A DNA stretch of 64,000 nt, from the NCBI RefSeq assembly GCF_010093085.1, contig NZ_MSRC01000007.1:434001-498000 (forward strand). Reading direction: 5' to 3'. Below are positions 19,972 to 28,752 of the stretch, one piece after another. Both the position numbers and the translations under genes were made by a program. The stretch is from Bacillus sp. SKDU12. Lineage in GTDB: Bacteria; Bacillota; Bacilli; Bacillales; Bacillaceae. The notes under the pieces were generated by a model. The model was not told the DNA's origin. It was given only the letters and a program-made list of their open reading frames with translations, and ran no database searches. How positions within the stretch are numbered: position 1 is the first letter of the stretch; every line of letters starts with the position of its first letter.

Positions 19972-20355
19972 ATGTATCGCACGATGATGAGCGGTAAGCT
20001 TCACAGGGCAACTGTTACGGAAGCAAACCTGAATTATGTGGGAAGCATCACAATTGATGAAGATCTTATTGATGCGGTGGGAATGCTTCCTAATGAAAAG
20101 GTGCAAATTGTGAATAATAATAATGGAGCACGTTTGGAAACATATATTATTCCTGGCGAACGCGGAAGCGGCGTCATCTGTTTAAATGGTGCAGCAGCAC
20201 GCTTAGTACAGGAAGGAGATAAGGTTATTATTATTTCCTACAAAATGATGTCAGATCAAGAAGCGGCAGGTCACGAGCCGAAAGTGGCTGTTCTGAATGA
20301 TCAAAACAAAATTGAACAACTGCTGGGAAATGAACCGGCCCGTACAATTTTGTAG
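19972..20355 (+). CDS. panD: Aspartate 1-decarboxylase proenzyme
   Basis: A 127-residue proenzyme that makes beta-alanine. It cleaves itself at Gly24-Ser25 (NYVGSITID) to form the pyruvoyl group. I chose ATG 19972, one base after panC, because it puts the cleavage site at residue 25; an upstream in-frame start lies inside panC. A GC-rich terminator follows. Confidence 0.97.
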   Translation: MYRTMMSGKLHRATVTEANLNYVGSITIDEDLIDAVGMLPNEKVQIVNNNNGARLETYIIPGERGSGVICLNGAAARLVQEGDKVIIISYKMMSDQEAAGHEPKVAVLNDQNKIEQLLGNEPARTIL

Positions 20356-20357
20356 AA

Positions 20358-20388
20358 GAAAAGCCCCCTTTATCGGGGGTTTTCTTTT
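20358..20388 (+). terminator. Terminator of panBCD
   Basis: CCCCC (20364-20368) pairs with GGGGG (20375-20379), extended by AAAA/TTTT, followed by TTTTCTTTT. Confidence 0.88.
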
Positions 20389-20480
20389 AAGATTTTGAGA
20401 GTAAAATGGTTTTGCCGCTCCATTTCCGTACAAAACGTGTTACACTTTTGTCGTATGCAAGAATTGAGGTGTCCATTTTA

Positions 20481-23276
20481 ATGAATAAGCAACGGTTCGT
20501 TGTTATAGATGTAGAAACAACAGGGAATTCGCCGAAAAAAGGCGATAAAATTATACAAATCGCAGCGGTTGTAATTGAAAATGGACAAATTACTGAGCGG
20601 TTTTCAAAATACATTAATCCAAATAAATCCATTCCTGCTTTTATTGAGCAGCTTACTGGAATCTCTAATCAAATGGTAGAACATGAACAGCCGTTTGAGG
20701 CTGTCGCTGAAGACGTGTTCCATTTGCTTGACGGCGCTTATTTTGTCGCCCACAATATCCATTTTGACCTTGGGTTTGTCAAGTATGAGTTACATAAGGC
20801 GGGCTTTCAGCTTCCGGACTGTGAAGTGCTGGATACTGTTGAGCTCTCCCGTATTGTTTTTCCGGGATTTGAAGGGTATAAGCTGACCGAATTAAGTGAG
20901 GAACTTCAGCTGCGGCATGAACAGCCGCATCGGGCTGACAGCGACGCTGAAGTGACAGGGCTTATTTTTTTGGAAATCCTTGAAAAGCTGCGGCAGCTTC
21001 CTTATCCGACATTAAAACAGTTAAGAAGGCTTTCGCAGCATTTTATCAGTGATCTGACGCATTTGTTGGATATGTTCATTTATGAAAACAGACATACCGA
21101 AACTCCCGGTTTTGTGCGCTTTTCTTCCTTTTCTGTCAGAGAACCCGAATCAATTGATGAGCGTGTCAATGAAGACGAGAACTTCTCGTATGAGATTGAA
21201 AATTGGGAAGCGGGAAATGAAGAAGCGCTGTCAGAGTTAATGCCTGGATATGAAAAAAGAGAAGGCCAAATGATGATGATGAAAGAGGTGGCTGACGCGT
21301 TTGCCAATCGTGAGCATGCGTTGATCGAAGCTCCGCCGGGGATCGGAAAAACGATTGGCTATCTTATTCCGGCTGCGCTTTTTGCCAAGAAATCAAAAAA
21401 ACCGGTCATAATCAGCACATATTCAACGCTTTTACAGCAGCAGATTTTGACAAAGGACTTGCCGATTGTCCAAGATCTGTTTCCATTCCGGGTAACAGCA
21501 GCCATTTTAAAAGGACAATCGCATTATTTATGTCTGCATAAATTCGAGCAGGTGCTTCATGAAGATGATAATAATTATGATGCGGTATTGACAAAGGCAC
21601 AGCTTCTCGTTTGGCTGACAGAGACCAATACAGGAGATGTAGCCGAACTGAATTTGCCGTCGGGCGGAAAATTGCTGTGGGACAGATTGGCTTACGACGA
21701 TGAATCTTATAAAAGAAGCCGCAATGAGAATGTGATCGGCTTTTATGAGCGGGCCAAACAGGTTGCCATGCGTTCCGATTTGGTGATCACCAACCATTCT
21801 CTTTTGCTGACAGATGAAGCCAGTCCGAAAAAAAGACTTCCTGAAAGCGGCACATTTATCATTGATGAAGCACATCATTTTGAACGTGCGGCAAGCGAAC
21901 ATTTAGGAAAAAGAGCCACCTACATAGAGTTGCATTCTAAATTGAGCAGAATCGGCACTTTGAAGGAGCAGGGACTTCTAAAAAAAATGAGGCAGTTATT
22001 CCAGCGGTACAGCCTGCCCGTTGATTCCTTTTTCGAATTGGAAGAGTGGATTCAGCACATTCAAGCAGAAAGTGATGCTTTCTTCAGCTCCGTACATTCT
22101 TTTGTCAAACGAAGAAAACCTAAAGAAGACTTAAACCGTCTAGTTTTTAAGGTGAATAAAGACAGCCAAGATAACAGCTGGCCAATTTTAAAGGATGGAG
22201 CGGAGAGGCTTTGTTCCATGCTGACACATTTGCAGCAGCTTTTTGGGACCCAGTCGGCTCTGATGGAAAAACATCTGACGAGTATGAAAAGCAAATCTGT
22301 CTTTTTAGCGGATGAATATCAACGAAGCATGAAAGGCTTGCAGCAGTACTGCCAGACACTGCAGAAGCTGTTCTTTGGGGCTGAAGACGATGAAGCGGTG
22401 TGGATTGAAATTGACGCAAAGGGAGCGAAAAATGCGGTCGCCATTTACGCCCAGCCGCTTGAACCCGGCGAACTTCTGGCAGATCAATTTTTCGCGCGTA
22501 AAAACAGTGTGGTGCTGACATCTGCAACCCTTACAGTCGAAGATTCTTTTCAATTTATGATTGAACGGCTTGGGTTAGCTGACTTTTACCCGCGGACCAT
22601 GAGAATTGAATCGCCTTTTTCTTACAATGAACGCATGCAGGTCATGATTCCAAAAGAAATGAAATCAATCCAAGATACTGGGCAAGCAGAATTTATCCGG
22701 GATACTGCTCGTTATATCGAAATGATGGCAAAGGAAAAACAACCAAAAATTTTGGTGCTGTTAACGTCCCACGACATGCTGAAAAAGGTTCATCAGGAAC
22801 TCAAGCACACCATGAGTGCTTCTGGCATTCAACTTTTGGCACAGGGAATTACAGGCGGAAGTCCCGGGAAACTGATGAAAACTTTTAAAACATCTAATCA
22901 GGCAATCCTGCTTGGTACAAACCACTTTTGGGAAGGTGTTGATTTTCCCGGTGATGAGCTGACAACGGTAATGATCGTGAGGCTTCCATTCCGGTCCCCT
23001 GACCATCCGCTTCATGCTGCAAAATGTGAGCTTGCCCGCAAAAAAGGGCGGAATCCGTTTCAAACAGTATCACTACCGGAAGCTGTGCTGACTTTCAGAC
23101 AAGGAATCGGCCGCTTGCTGCGGACAGCCGGAGACAAAGGCACGATTGTCATATTAGACAGACGGATTAAAACGGCTGGTTATGGACGGCTGTTTCTTGA
23201 TGCTTTGCCCACAACCTCTGTATCTGAAATGACTGACAGTGAGCTTGAGGCTTACGTTAAAGGGGAAAATAAATAA
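20481..23276 (+). CDS. dinG: DinG-family exonuclease/ATPase
   Basis: A 931-residue protein with an N-terminal DEDDh exonuclease (DVETTG at about residues 10-15) fused to an XPD/DinG-like ATPase: Walker A APPGIGKT (about 283), DEAH in IDEAHH (about 461) and C-terminal QGIGRLLR. Firmicute proteins of this layout are reported to act as ssDNA exonucleases, unlike E. coli DinG. The start ATG 20481 gives the known length; longer starts lack a ribosome site. No LexA box was recognised upstream. Confidence 0.93.
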   Translation: MNKQRFVVIDVETTGNSPKKGDKIIQIAAVVIENGQITERFSKYINPNKSIPAFIEQLTGISNQMVEHEQPFEAVAEDVFHLLDGAYFVAHNIHFDLGFVKYELHKAGFQLPDCEVLDTVELSRIVFPGFEGYKLTELSEELQLRHEQPHRADSDAEVTGLIFLEILEKLRQLPYPTLKQLRRLSQHFISDLTHLLDMFIYENRHTETPGFVRFSSFSVREPESIDERVNEDENFSYEIENWEAGNEEALSELMPGYEKREGQMMMMKEVADAFANREHALIEAPPGIGKTIGYLIPAALFAKKSKKPVIISTYSTLLQQQILTKDLPIVQDLFPFRVTAAILKGQSHYLCLHKFEQVLHEDDNNYDAVLTKAQLLVWLTETNTGDVAELNLPSGGKLLWDRLAYDDESYKRSRNENVIGFYERAKQVAMRSDLVITNHSLLLTDEASPKKRLPESGTFIIDEAHHFERAASEHLGKRATYIELHSKLSRIGTLKEQGLLKKMRQLFQRYSLPVDSFFELEEWIQHIQAESDAFFSSVHSFVKRRKPKEDLNRLVFKVNKDSQDNSWPILKDGAERLCSMLTHLQQLFGTQSALMEKHLTSMKSKSVFLADEYQRSMKGLQQYCQTLQKLFFGAEDDEAVWIEIDAKGAKNAVAIYAQPLEPGELLADQFFARKNSVVLTSATLTVEDSFQFMIERLGLADFYPRTMRIESPFSYNERMQVMIPKEMKSIQDTGQAEFIRDTARYIEMMAKEKQPKILVLLTSHDMLKKVHQELKHTMSASGIQLLAQGITGGSPGKLMKTFKTSNQAILLGTNHFWEGVDFPGDELTTVMIVRLPFRSPDHPLHAAKCELARKKGRNPFQTVSLPEAVLTFRQGIGRLLRTAGDKGTIVILDRRIKTAGYGRLFLDALPTTSVSEMTDSELEAYVKGENK

Positions 23277-23297
23277 AAGCCGCATGAAGCGGCTTTT
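23275..23297 (+). terminator. Terminator of dinG
   Basis: AAAAGCCGC (23275-23283) and GCGGCTTTT (23289-23297) form a 9-bp stem overlapping the stop codon; the T-run is only four bases. Confidence 0.7.
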
Positions 23298-23418
23298 GCG
23301 GTGTGGGAGTAGGATGGTGTTTTATTTAAAAGCGGTTGTGCCGCTCTGTGATACTAGTATGGCGTGACTTGAAATGGAGTATGACTAACAATATTTGTTC
23401 AAACTGGAGGACGAAATG

Positions 23419-23589
23419 ATGGAAAGCAAAATCGAAATTCTTTCAACAATTACTGTAGAGCATTCTGATGACTTGTATAAAATTGTAGACACACTGAATC
23501 GAACACTGAAAAGAGACAATTTGATGTTCGGCCTTGCGCTGGATGAAGATGACAAAAACCAAGCCGTTTTTACCATTTATCGTACGTAG
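23419..23589 (+). CDS. ypmA: Small conserved protein YpmA
   Basis: A 56-residue soluble protein of the YpmA/DUF4264 family, unknown function. GGAGG lies 8 bases before ATG 23419; the ATG one codon earlier is too close to it. It opens a tight group with ypmB and aspB. Confidence 0.85.
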   Translation: MESKIEILSTITVEHSDDLYKIVDTLNRTLKRDNLMFGLALDEDDKNQAVFTIYRT

Positions 23590-23597
23590 GTGAGAAG

Positions 23598-24083
23598 ATG
23601 AGAAAAAAAGCATTAATATTTACTGTCATTTTTGGTATTATTCTTTTAGCAGTACTTCTTGTCTCGGCACACATTTATAAATCAGCTATGGCACAAAAGG
23701 AAGACGGACACGAAGCGGCAGTTGCTGAAGCAAAAAAAGAAACCGATCTCTCCAACGTTGATCAAGTCGAAACATTTGTCGGAAAAGAGAAATATTATGT
23801 CGTAAAGGGAACGGACAAAAAAGGCAGCAAATTCTATGTGTGGGTTCCTGCTGACAAAAAAGCAAAAATTCTCTCAAAAGAAGCAAAAGAGGGGATCTCG
23901 GGAGACAAAGCGGCAAAAATCATACAGGACGAAGGGCTGGTTTCAAAGCAAAAAGAGGTCCATCTGGGAAGAGAAGGAAATGTTCTGCTTTGGGAAGTAA
24001 CGTACTTAGACAAGGAAGCTCAATATAGTTTAAGTTATGTGGACTTTACAACTGGAAAGATTCTCAAAAATATCACGCCTTAA
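23598..24083 (+). CDS. ypmB: PepSY-like membrane-anchored protein YpmB
   Basis: A 161-residue protein with one N-terminal transmembrane helix (about residues 6-26) and an extracytoplasmic lysine-rich part with two PepSY-like units (around VETFVGKEKYYVVKG and LLWEVTYLDKEAQYSL). The function is unknown; PepSY domains often bind or inhibit peptidases. It begins 8 bases after ypmA. Confidence 0.87.
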   Translation: MRKKALIFTVIFGIILLAVLLVSAHIYKSAMAQKEDGHEAAVAEAKKETDLSNVDQVETFVGKEKYYVVKGTDKKGSKFYVWVPADKKAKILSKEAKEGISGDKAAKIIQDEGLVSKQKEVHLGREGNVLLWEVTYLDKEAQYSLSYVDFTTGKILKNITP

Positions 24084-24105
24084 GACGAATTAGGGGGAAT
24101 TCAAG

Positions 24106-25287
24106 TTGAAACTGGCAAAAAGAGTATCCGCATTAACACCATCCACCACACTGGCAATCACAGCGAAAGCGAAGGAATTGAAAGCAGCAGGCCATGATGT
24201 CATCGGCTTAGGGGCAGGCGAACCTGACTTCAATACACCGCAGCATATTATTGATGCCGCTGTACGTTCTATGAACGAAGGCCATACGAAATACACGCCT
24301 TCAGGTGGTTTGGCTGAACTGAAAAACAGCATTGCAGAGAAATTTAAACGTGACCAGAATATTGAATACAAACCGTCTCAAATCATTGTCTGCACTGGTG
24401 CTAAACATGCTCTGTACACCCTTTTCCAAGTGATTTTGGATGAAGGAGATGAAGTCATTATTCCAACACCTTATTGGGTAAGCTATCCCGAGCAAGTGAA
24501 GCTGGCTGGCGGAAAGCCTGTTTATGTAGAAGGTCTTGAGGAAAATCATTTCAAAATTTCTCCTGAACAGCTGAAACACGCGATCACGGAAAAAACAAAA
24601 GCGATCGTCATTAACTCTCCGAGCAACCCGACTGGTGTCATGTATACGGAAGAGGAGCTGACAGCGCTTGGTGAAGTATGCCTGGAACATGACATCCTAA
24701 TTGTGTCTGATGAAATTTATGAAAAACTTACATATGGCGGAAAGAAACACGTTTCCATTGCGCAGCTGTCTGACAGTCTGAAAGAACAGACCATTATTAT
24801 TAACGGCGTGTCAAAGTCGCACAGCATGACAGGCTGGAGAATCGGTTATGCGGCTGGGGCTGAAGACATCATTAAGGCGATGACGAACCTTGCAAGCCAT
24901 AGTACATCAAACCCGACATCGATCGCACAGTATGGAGCGATTGCGGCTTATAATGGGCCTTCAGAGCCTTTGGAAGAAATGAGAGAAGCTTTTGAACATC
25001 GATTAAACACGATTTATGCACAGCTCGTAGAAATCCCTGGGTTCAGCTGTGTGAAGCCGGAAGGTGCTTTTTATTTGTTCCCGAATGCAAAAGAAGCAGC
25101 TCAATCTTGCGGCTTCAAAGATGTAGATGAATTTGTCAAAGCGCTTCTTGAGGAGGAAAAAGTGGCAATTGTTCCTGGATCGGGCTTCGGTTCTCCTGAT
25201 AATGTCCGTCTATCTTACGCCACATCGTTAGATCTTCTTGAAAAAGCGGTGGAAAGAATAAAACGTTTTGTAGAAAAGCATAGCTAA
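24106..25287 (+). CDS. aspB: Aspartate aminotransferase
   Basis: The 393-residue fold-type I aminotransferase interconverts aspartate and oxaloacetate. GLGAGEPDFNTP, SPSNPTG and the PLP lysine in NGVSKSHSMTGWR are intact. The start is TTG, with TTAGGGGGAATTC upstream. It ends in a very strong terminator. Confidence 0.97.
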   Translation: MKLAKRVSALTPSTTLAITAKAKELKAAGHDVIGLGAGEPDFNTPQHIIDAAVRSMNEGHTKYTPSGGLAELKNSIAEKFKRDQNIEYKPSQIIVCTGAKHALYTLFQVILDEGDEVIIPTPYWVSYPEQVKLAGGKPVYVEGLEENHFKISPEQLKHAITEKTKAIVINSPSNPTGVMYTEEELTALGEVCLEHDILIVSDEIYEKLTYGGKKHVSIAQLSDSLKEQTIIINGVSKSHSMTGWRIGYAAGAEDIIKAMTNLASHSTSNPTSIAQYGAIAAYNGPSEPLEEMREAFEHRLNTIYAQLVEIPGFSCVKPEGAFYLFPNAKEAAQSCGFKDVDEFVKALLEEEKVAIVPGSGFGSPDNVRLSYATSLDLLEKAVERIKRFVEKHS

Positions 25288-25288
25288 C

Positions 25289-25326
25289 AGAACAAAAGCG
25301 GCTGACAAAAAAGCCGCTTTTGTTCT
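25289..25326. terminator. Terminator of aspB
   Basis: A perfect 15-bp stem, 25289-25303 with 25312-25326, with an 8-base A-rich loop, lies right after the stop. The T-run is within the stem. Confidence 0.8.
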
Positions 25327-25329
25327 GCA

Positions 25330-25359
25330 TTGACCCGGTTAGTTAAGAGCGGGTATAAT
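25330..25359 (+). promoter_or_regulatory. Sigma-A promoter for asnS
   Basis: TTGACC (25330-25335) and TATAAT (25354-25359) are 18 bases apart. The leader to asnS is only about 60 bases, too short for a T-box. Confidence 0.8.
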
Positions 25360-25427
25360 AAAGTGATGATAATAGAGTTCGGGACAATGGTCTTCCGAAT
25401 GTCTTTCTTGTTTTGGAGGGAAATATG

Positions 25428-26720
25428 TTGAAAACAACAATCAACCAAGTGTATAAGCACGTAGGTGAAGAAGTAACGATCGGTGCTTGGGTCGCAAATA
25501 AGCGTTCAAGCGGGAAAATCGCGTTTTTACAGCTGCGCGACGGTACCGGTTTTATTCAAGGTGTCGTAGTAAAAGCAGAAGTAGAAGAGAGCATGTTCCA
25601 AACAGCTAAATCAGTGACACAGGAAACGTCACTCTATATAAAAGGGGTTGTCAAAGAGGACGAGCGTTCCCCGCTTGGTTATGAACTAGCTGTGACAGGG
25701 ATTGAAGTCATTCACGAAGCGACTGATTATCCCATTACACCAAAAGAACACGGTACGGAATTTTTGATGGATCACAGACATTTATGGCTCCGTTCAAAAC
25801 GCCAGCATGCGATCATGAAAATCCGTAATGAAATTATTCGCGCGACTTACGAATTCTTTAATAACGAAGGCTTCGTAAAAGTAGATCCGCCGATTCTGAC
25901 TGGAAGCGCACCAGAAGGAACAACAGAGCTCTTTGCGACTAAGTACTTTGATGAAGATGCTTACCTGTCTCAAAGCGGTCAGCTTTACATGGAAGCTGCG
26001 GCAATGGCATTAGGAAAAGTATTCTCTTTCGGGCCGACGTTCAGAGCGGAAAAGTCTAAAACAAAACGCCACTTAATCGAATTCTGGATGATCGAACCTG
26101 AAATGGCGTTTGTTGAATTTGAAGAAAACCTTCAAGTACAGGAAAATTATGTTTCATTCATTGTGCAATCGGTTCTTAAGAATTGCAAAATTGAATTAAA
26201 CATATTGGGAAGAGACACGTCAAAACTTGAGCAAATCAAAGCTCCGTTCCCAAGAATTACGTATGACGAAGCCATTGATTTTCTAAAAGAAAAGGGCTTT
26301 GATGATATCGAATGGGGAGATGACTTCGGAGCGCCTCATGAAACAGCGATTGCCGAACACTATGACAAACCGGTTTTCATCACTCGCTATCCGACGTCCT
26401 TAAAACCGTTCTATATGCAGCCTGCTTCTGACCGCGAGGATGTCGTGCTTTGCGCTGACCTGATTGCACCGGAAGGCTATGGAGAAATTATCGGCGGATC
26501 TGAACGGATTCACGATATGGAACTCTTGGAAGCGCGTCTTAAAGAACATGGACTGGATTCTGACGCCTATAAATGGTATGCTGAACTTAGAAAATATGGA
26601 TCAGTTCCTCATTCAGGCTTTGGCCTTGGATTAGAGCGGACAGTAGCATGGATTAGCGGAGCGCCTCACGTTCGTGAAACCATTCCGTTCCCAAGACTGT
26701 TAAACCGTCTATATCCATAA
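25428..26720 (+). CDS. asnS: Asparaginyl-tRNA synthetase
   Basis: The 430-residue class II synthetase charges tRNA-Asn. An N-terminal OB-fold anticodon domain (about residues 1-105) precedes the catalytic core with [17 protein letters not shown] and the motif 3 [11 protein letters not shown] start at TTG 25428, 7 bases after GGAGGG; an ATG one codon earlier is possible. It is a single-gene unit between its own promoter and terminator. Confidence 0.97.
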   Translation: MKTTINQVYKHVGEEVTIGAWVANKRSSGKIAFLQLRDGTGFIQGVVVKAEVEESMFQTAKSVTQETSLYIKGVVKEDERSPLGYELAVTGIEVIHEATDYPITPKEHGTEFLMDHRHLWLRSKRQHAIMKIRNEIIRATYEFFNNEGFVKVDPPILTGSAPEGTTELFATKYFDEDAYLSQSGQLYMEAAAMALGKVFSFGPTFRAEKSKTKRHLIEFWMIEPEMAFVEFEENLQVQENYVSFIVQSVLKNCKIELNILGRDTSKLEQIKAPFPRITYDEAIDFLKEKGFDDIEWGDDFGAPHETAIAEHYDKPVFITRYPTSLKPFYMQPASDREDVVLCADLIAPEGYGEIIGGSERIHDMELLEARLKEHGLDSDAYKWYAELRKYGSVPHSGFGLGLERTVAWISGAPHVRETIPFPRLLNRLYP

Positions 26721-26736
26721 TACATTCAAATGAAAC

Positions 26737-26769
26737 AAAAAAAGAGTCTCCTGCAAGGGAGACTTTTTA
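26737..26769 (+). terminator. Terminator of asnS
   Basis: GTCTCC (26746-26751) and GGAGAC (26758-26763), extended by A/T pairs and followed by TTTTT. Confidence 0.88.
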
Positions 26770-26813
26770 CAGTAAAGGGGAAATCATGATCCTTTACAGT
26801 AAGAGGTGTGACG

Positions 26814-27512
26814 ATGAAAAAACAACAATTTATTGATATGCAGGAGCAGGGAACGTCAACCATCCCTAATCTGCTGCTTACGCATTATAAACAGCTCGGG
26901 CTTAATGAAACAGAGCTAATCCTCCTGTTGAAAATCAAAATGCATTTAGAAAGAGGCTCTTACTTTCCTACACCGAACGAACTGCAGGAAGGTATGTCAA
27001 TTTCTGTTGAAGAATGCACAAGCAGATTGCGAATGTTCATTCAAAAAGGCTTTCTGTTTATTGAAGAATGTGAAGACCAAAACGGCATCAAATTTGAGAA
27101 ATATTCTCTTCAGCCTTTATGGGGCAAGCTGTACGAGTATATGCAGCTTGCACAGACGATAACACAGGTTAGAAAAGCAGAAGGGGAACAAAAAAGCCTT
27201 TATACGATTTTTGAGGAAGAGTTTGCGAGGCCCTTATCACCTTTGGAATGTGAAACACTGGCAATCTGGCAGGATCAAGATCAGCATGACGCACAGCTGA
27301 TCAAACACGCGTTAAAAGAAGCGGTATTATCAGGAAAACTTAGTTTCCGTTACATTGACCGGATATTGTTTGAGTGGAAGAAAAACGGATTGAAAACTGT
27401 GGAACAGGCAAAAGTCCATAGCCAAAAATTCCGGCGTGTGCAAACAAAGCAGAATGAACCGCAAAAAGAGTATAAAAGGCAGGTTCCTTTTTACAATTGG
27501 CTTGAACAATAA
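26814..27512 (+). CDS. dnaD: Replication initiation protein DnaD
   Basis: The 232-residue primosomal protein acts with DnaB and DnaI to load the replicative helicase at oriC and at PriA restart sites. An N-terminal winged-helix oligomerisation domain (to about residue 100) is joined to the DnaD C-terminal domain ending in the YRYIDRIL-type motif (here FRYIDRILFEWKKNG). I choose ATG 26814 behind AAGAGGTG; an in-frame GTG two codons upstream overlaps that site. Confidence 0.96.
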   Translation: MKKQQFIDMQEQGTSTIPNLLLTHYKQLGLNETELILLLKIKMHLERGSYFPTPNELQEGMSISVEECTSRLRMFIQKGFLFIEECEDQNGIKFEKYSLQPLWGKLYEYMQLAQTITQVRKAEGEQKSLYTIFEEEFARPLSPLECETLAIWQDQDQHDAQLIKHALKEAVLSGKLSFRYIDRILFEWKKNGLKTVEQAKVHSQKFRRVQTKQNEPQKEYKRQVPFYNWLEQ

Positions 27513-27530
27513 AGTGAAAAGGTGACAAAC

Positions 27531-28190
27531 ATGTTAAATCTAAAGCAAATTGAATTCTGTTTAGACAAGATAGGCGACATGTTTCCCCACGCAGAGTGTG
27601 AGCTGGTTCATTCCAATCCTTTTGAATTAGTGGTAGCAGTCGCTTTATCTGCTCAATGTACAGACGCACTTGTAAACAGAGTGACCAAAACGTTATTTCA
27701 AAAATATAAACGCCCTGAAGACTATTTGGCTGTTTCGCTGGAAGAACTTCAGCAGGATATTAAATCAATCGGTTTGTATCGCAATAAAGCGAAAAATATT
27801 CAAAAACTGAGTAAAATGATTATTGAAGATTACGGCGGGGAAGTGCCGAGAGACCGTGATGAGCTTGTCAAACTGCCTGGTGTCGGAAGAAAGACCGCCA
27901 ACGTCGTGGTATCCGTCGCCTTTGGCGTACCGGCTATCGCCGTGGATACCCATGTGGAGAGGGTCAGTAAGCGTTTGGGCATCTGCCGTTGGAAGGATTC
28001 GGTGCTGGAAGTGGAAAAGACGCTCATGCGCAAGGTTCCGAAGGAAGACTGGTCTGTTACCCATCACCGGCTTATTTTCTTTGGCAGATATCATTGTAAG
28101 GCCCAGTCACCGCGCTGTGCGGAATGTCCGCTCCTTTCTCTATGCAGAGAAGGGCAGAAGAGAGAGAAAAAAGGACTGGTGAAACGATGA
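27531..28190 (+). CDS. nth: Endonuclease III
   Basis: The 219-residue base-excision glycosylase/AP lyase removes oxidised pyrimidines. The helix-hairpin-helix and catalytic lysine are in LPGVGRKTANVV, the catalytic aspartate is in AVDTHVERVS (about residue 138), and the 4Fe-4S loop is C-X6-C-X2-C-X5-C near the C-terminus. It overlaps ypoC (ATGA). dnaD-nth-ypoC appear co-transcribed. Confidence 0.97.
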   Translation: MLNLKQIEFCLDKIGDMFPHAECELVHSNPFELVVAVALSAQCTDALVNRVTKTLFQKYKRPEDYLAVSLEELQQDIKSIGLYRNKAKNIQKLSKMIIEDYGGEVPRDRDELVKLPGVGRKTANVVVSVAFGVPAIAVDTHVERVSKRLGICRWKDSVLEVEKTLMRKVPKEDWSVTHHRLIFFGRYHCKAQSPRCAECPLLSLCREGQKREKKGLVKR

Positions 28191-28681
28191 CAGAAGCAAA
28201 AGAAGTACTGGCTTCCTATGAGCAATACTTGCGCAGTCTTGGCCAGATGAATTCTGCGGATATGAAGGGGACCTTGCAGTTGAATCCTGTTTATTTTGAT
28301 TTCCGCACGGAAACCCAAGGTATTTTGCCATGGGAAGACAGCAGCAAGTACGTTCCGCTTTTGTTTGAAGTGTGGGAAGACATCAAAGAATCGCTTCTCC
28401 CAGTTTTTCAAACACGAAAATCGAGATGTGATCAAAACGACATGCTGAAGGGCATTGTGTGCTTGCTGGCTTCGCTCCACTGGACAGCGGGCGAGCGGGT
28501 GAAATCGCTGGATTGGGCAGAACTGACGGATAAATCATTCCCCGCAAAGCCGATCAATTGGCCTGAACGGGTAGAATTTATTCTTCTAAAGCCGACCCAA
28601 TACCATTGCTTTATTCAGCTTGATGAGCTGTTTACTGAAATGAAAAAGCACTTTTATAAATATCACGCGATAAATCGATAA
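28187..28681 (+). CDS. ypoC: Conserved protein YpoC
   Basis: A 164-residue soluble protein of unknown function that matches YpoC. ATG 28187 overlaps the nth stop by 4 bases and GGACTGGTG lies upstream, so translation is probably coupled. Longer in-frame starts lie inside nth. No catalytic motif is visible. It ends at a terminator facing ponA. Confidence 0.85.
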   Translation: MTEAKEVLASYEQYLRSLGQMNSADMKGTLQLNPVYFDFRTETQGILPWEDSSKYVPLLFEVWEDIKESLLPVFQTRKSRCDQNDMLKGIVCLLASLHWTAGERVKSLDWAELTDKSFPAKPINWPERVEFILLKPTQYHCFIQLDELFTEMKKHFYKYHAINR

Positions 28682-28709
28682 AACCTCCCCGTAATAGGAG
28701 AGGTTTTTT
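28680..28709 (+). terminator. Terminator of dnaD-nth-ypoC
   Basis: AAAACCTC (28680-28687) pairs with GAGGTTTT (28700-28707), followed by more T. It overlaps the ypoC stop. Confidence 0.85.
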
Positions 28710-28715
28710 ATGAAG

Positions 28716-28750
28716 AAAAAAAGCCGTCACCTTTTGGGTGACGGCTTTTT
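28716..28750 (-). terminator. Terminator of recU-ponA
   Basis: GCCGTCACC (28723-28731) and GGTGACGGC (28737-28745) form a 9-bp stem with A-run and T-run on either side, usable in both directions; it lies just after the ponA stop. Confidence 0.9.
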
Positions 28751-28752
28751 GT

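Noticed and set aside
25330-25427. T-box leader before asnS
   Set aside because: The leader is about 60 bases with no T-box sequence; only a promoter is present.
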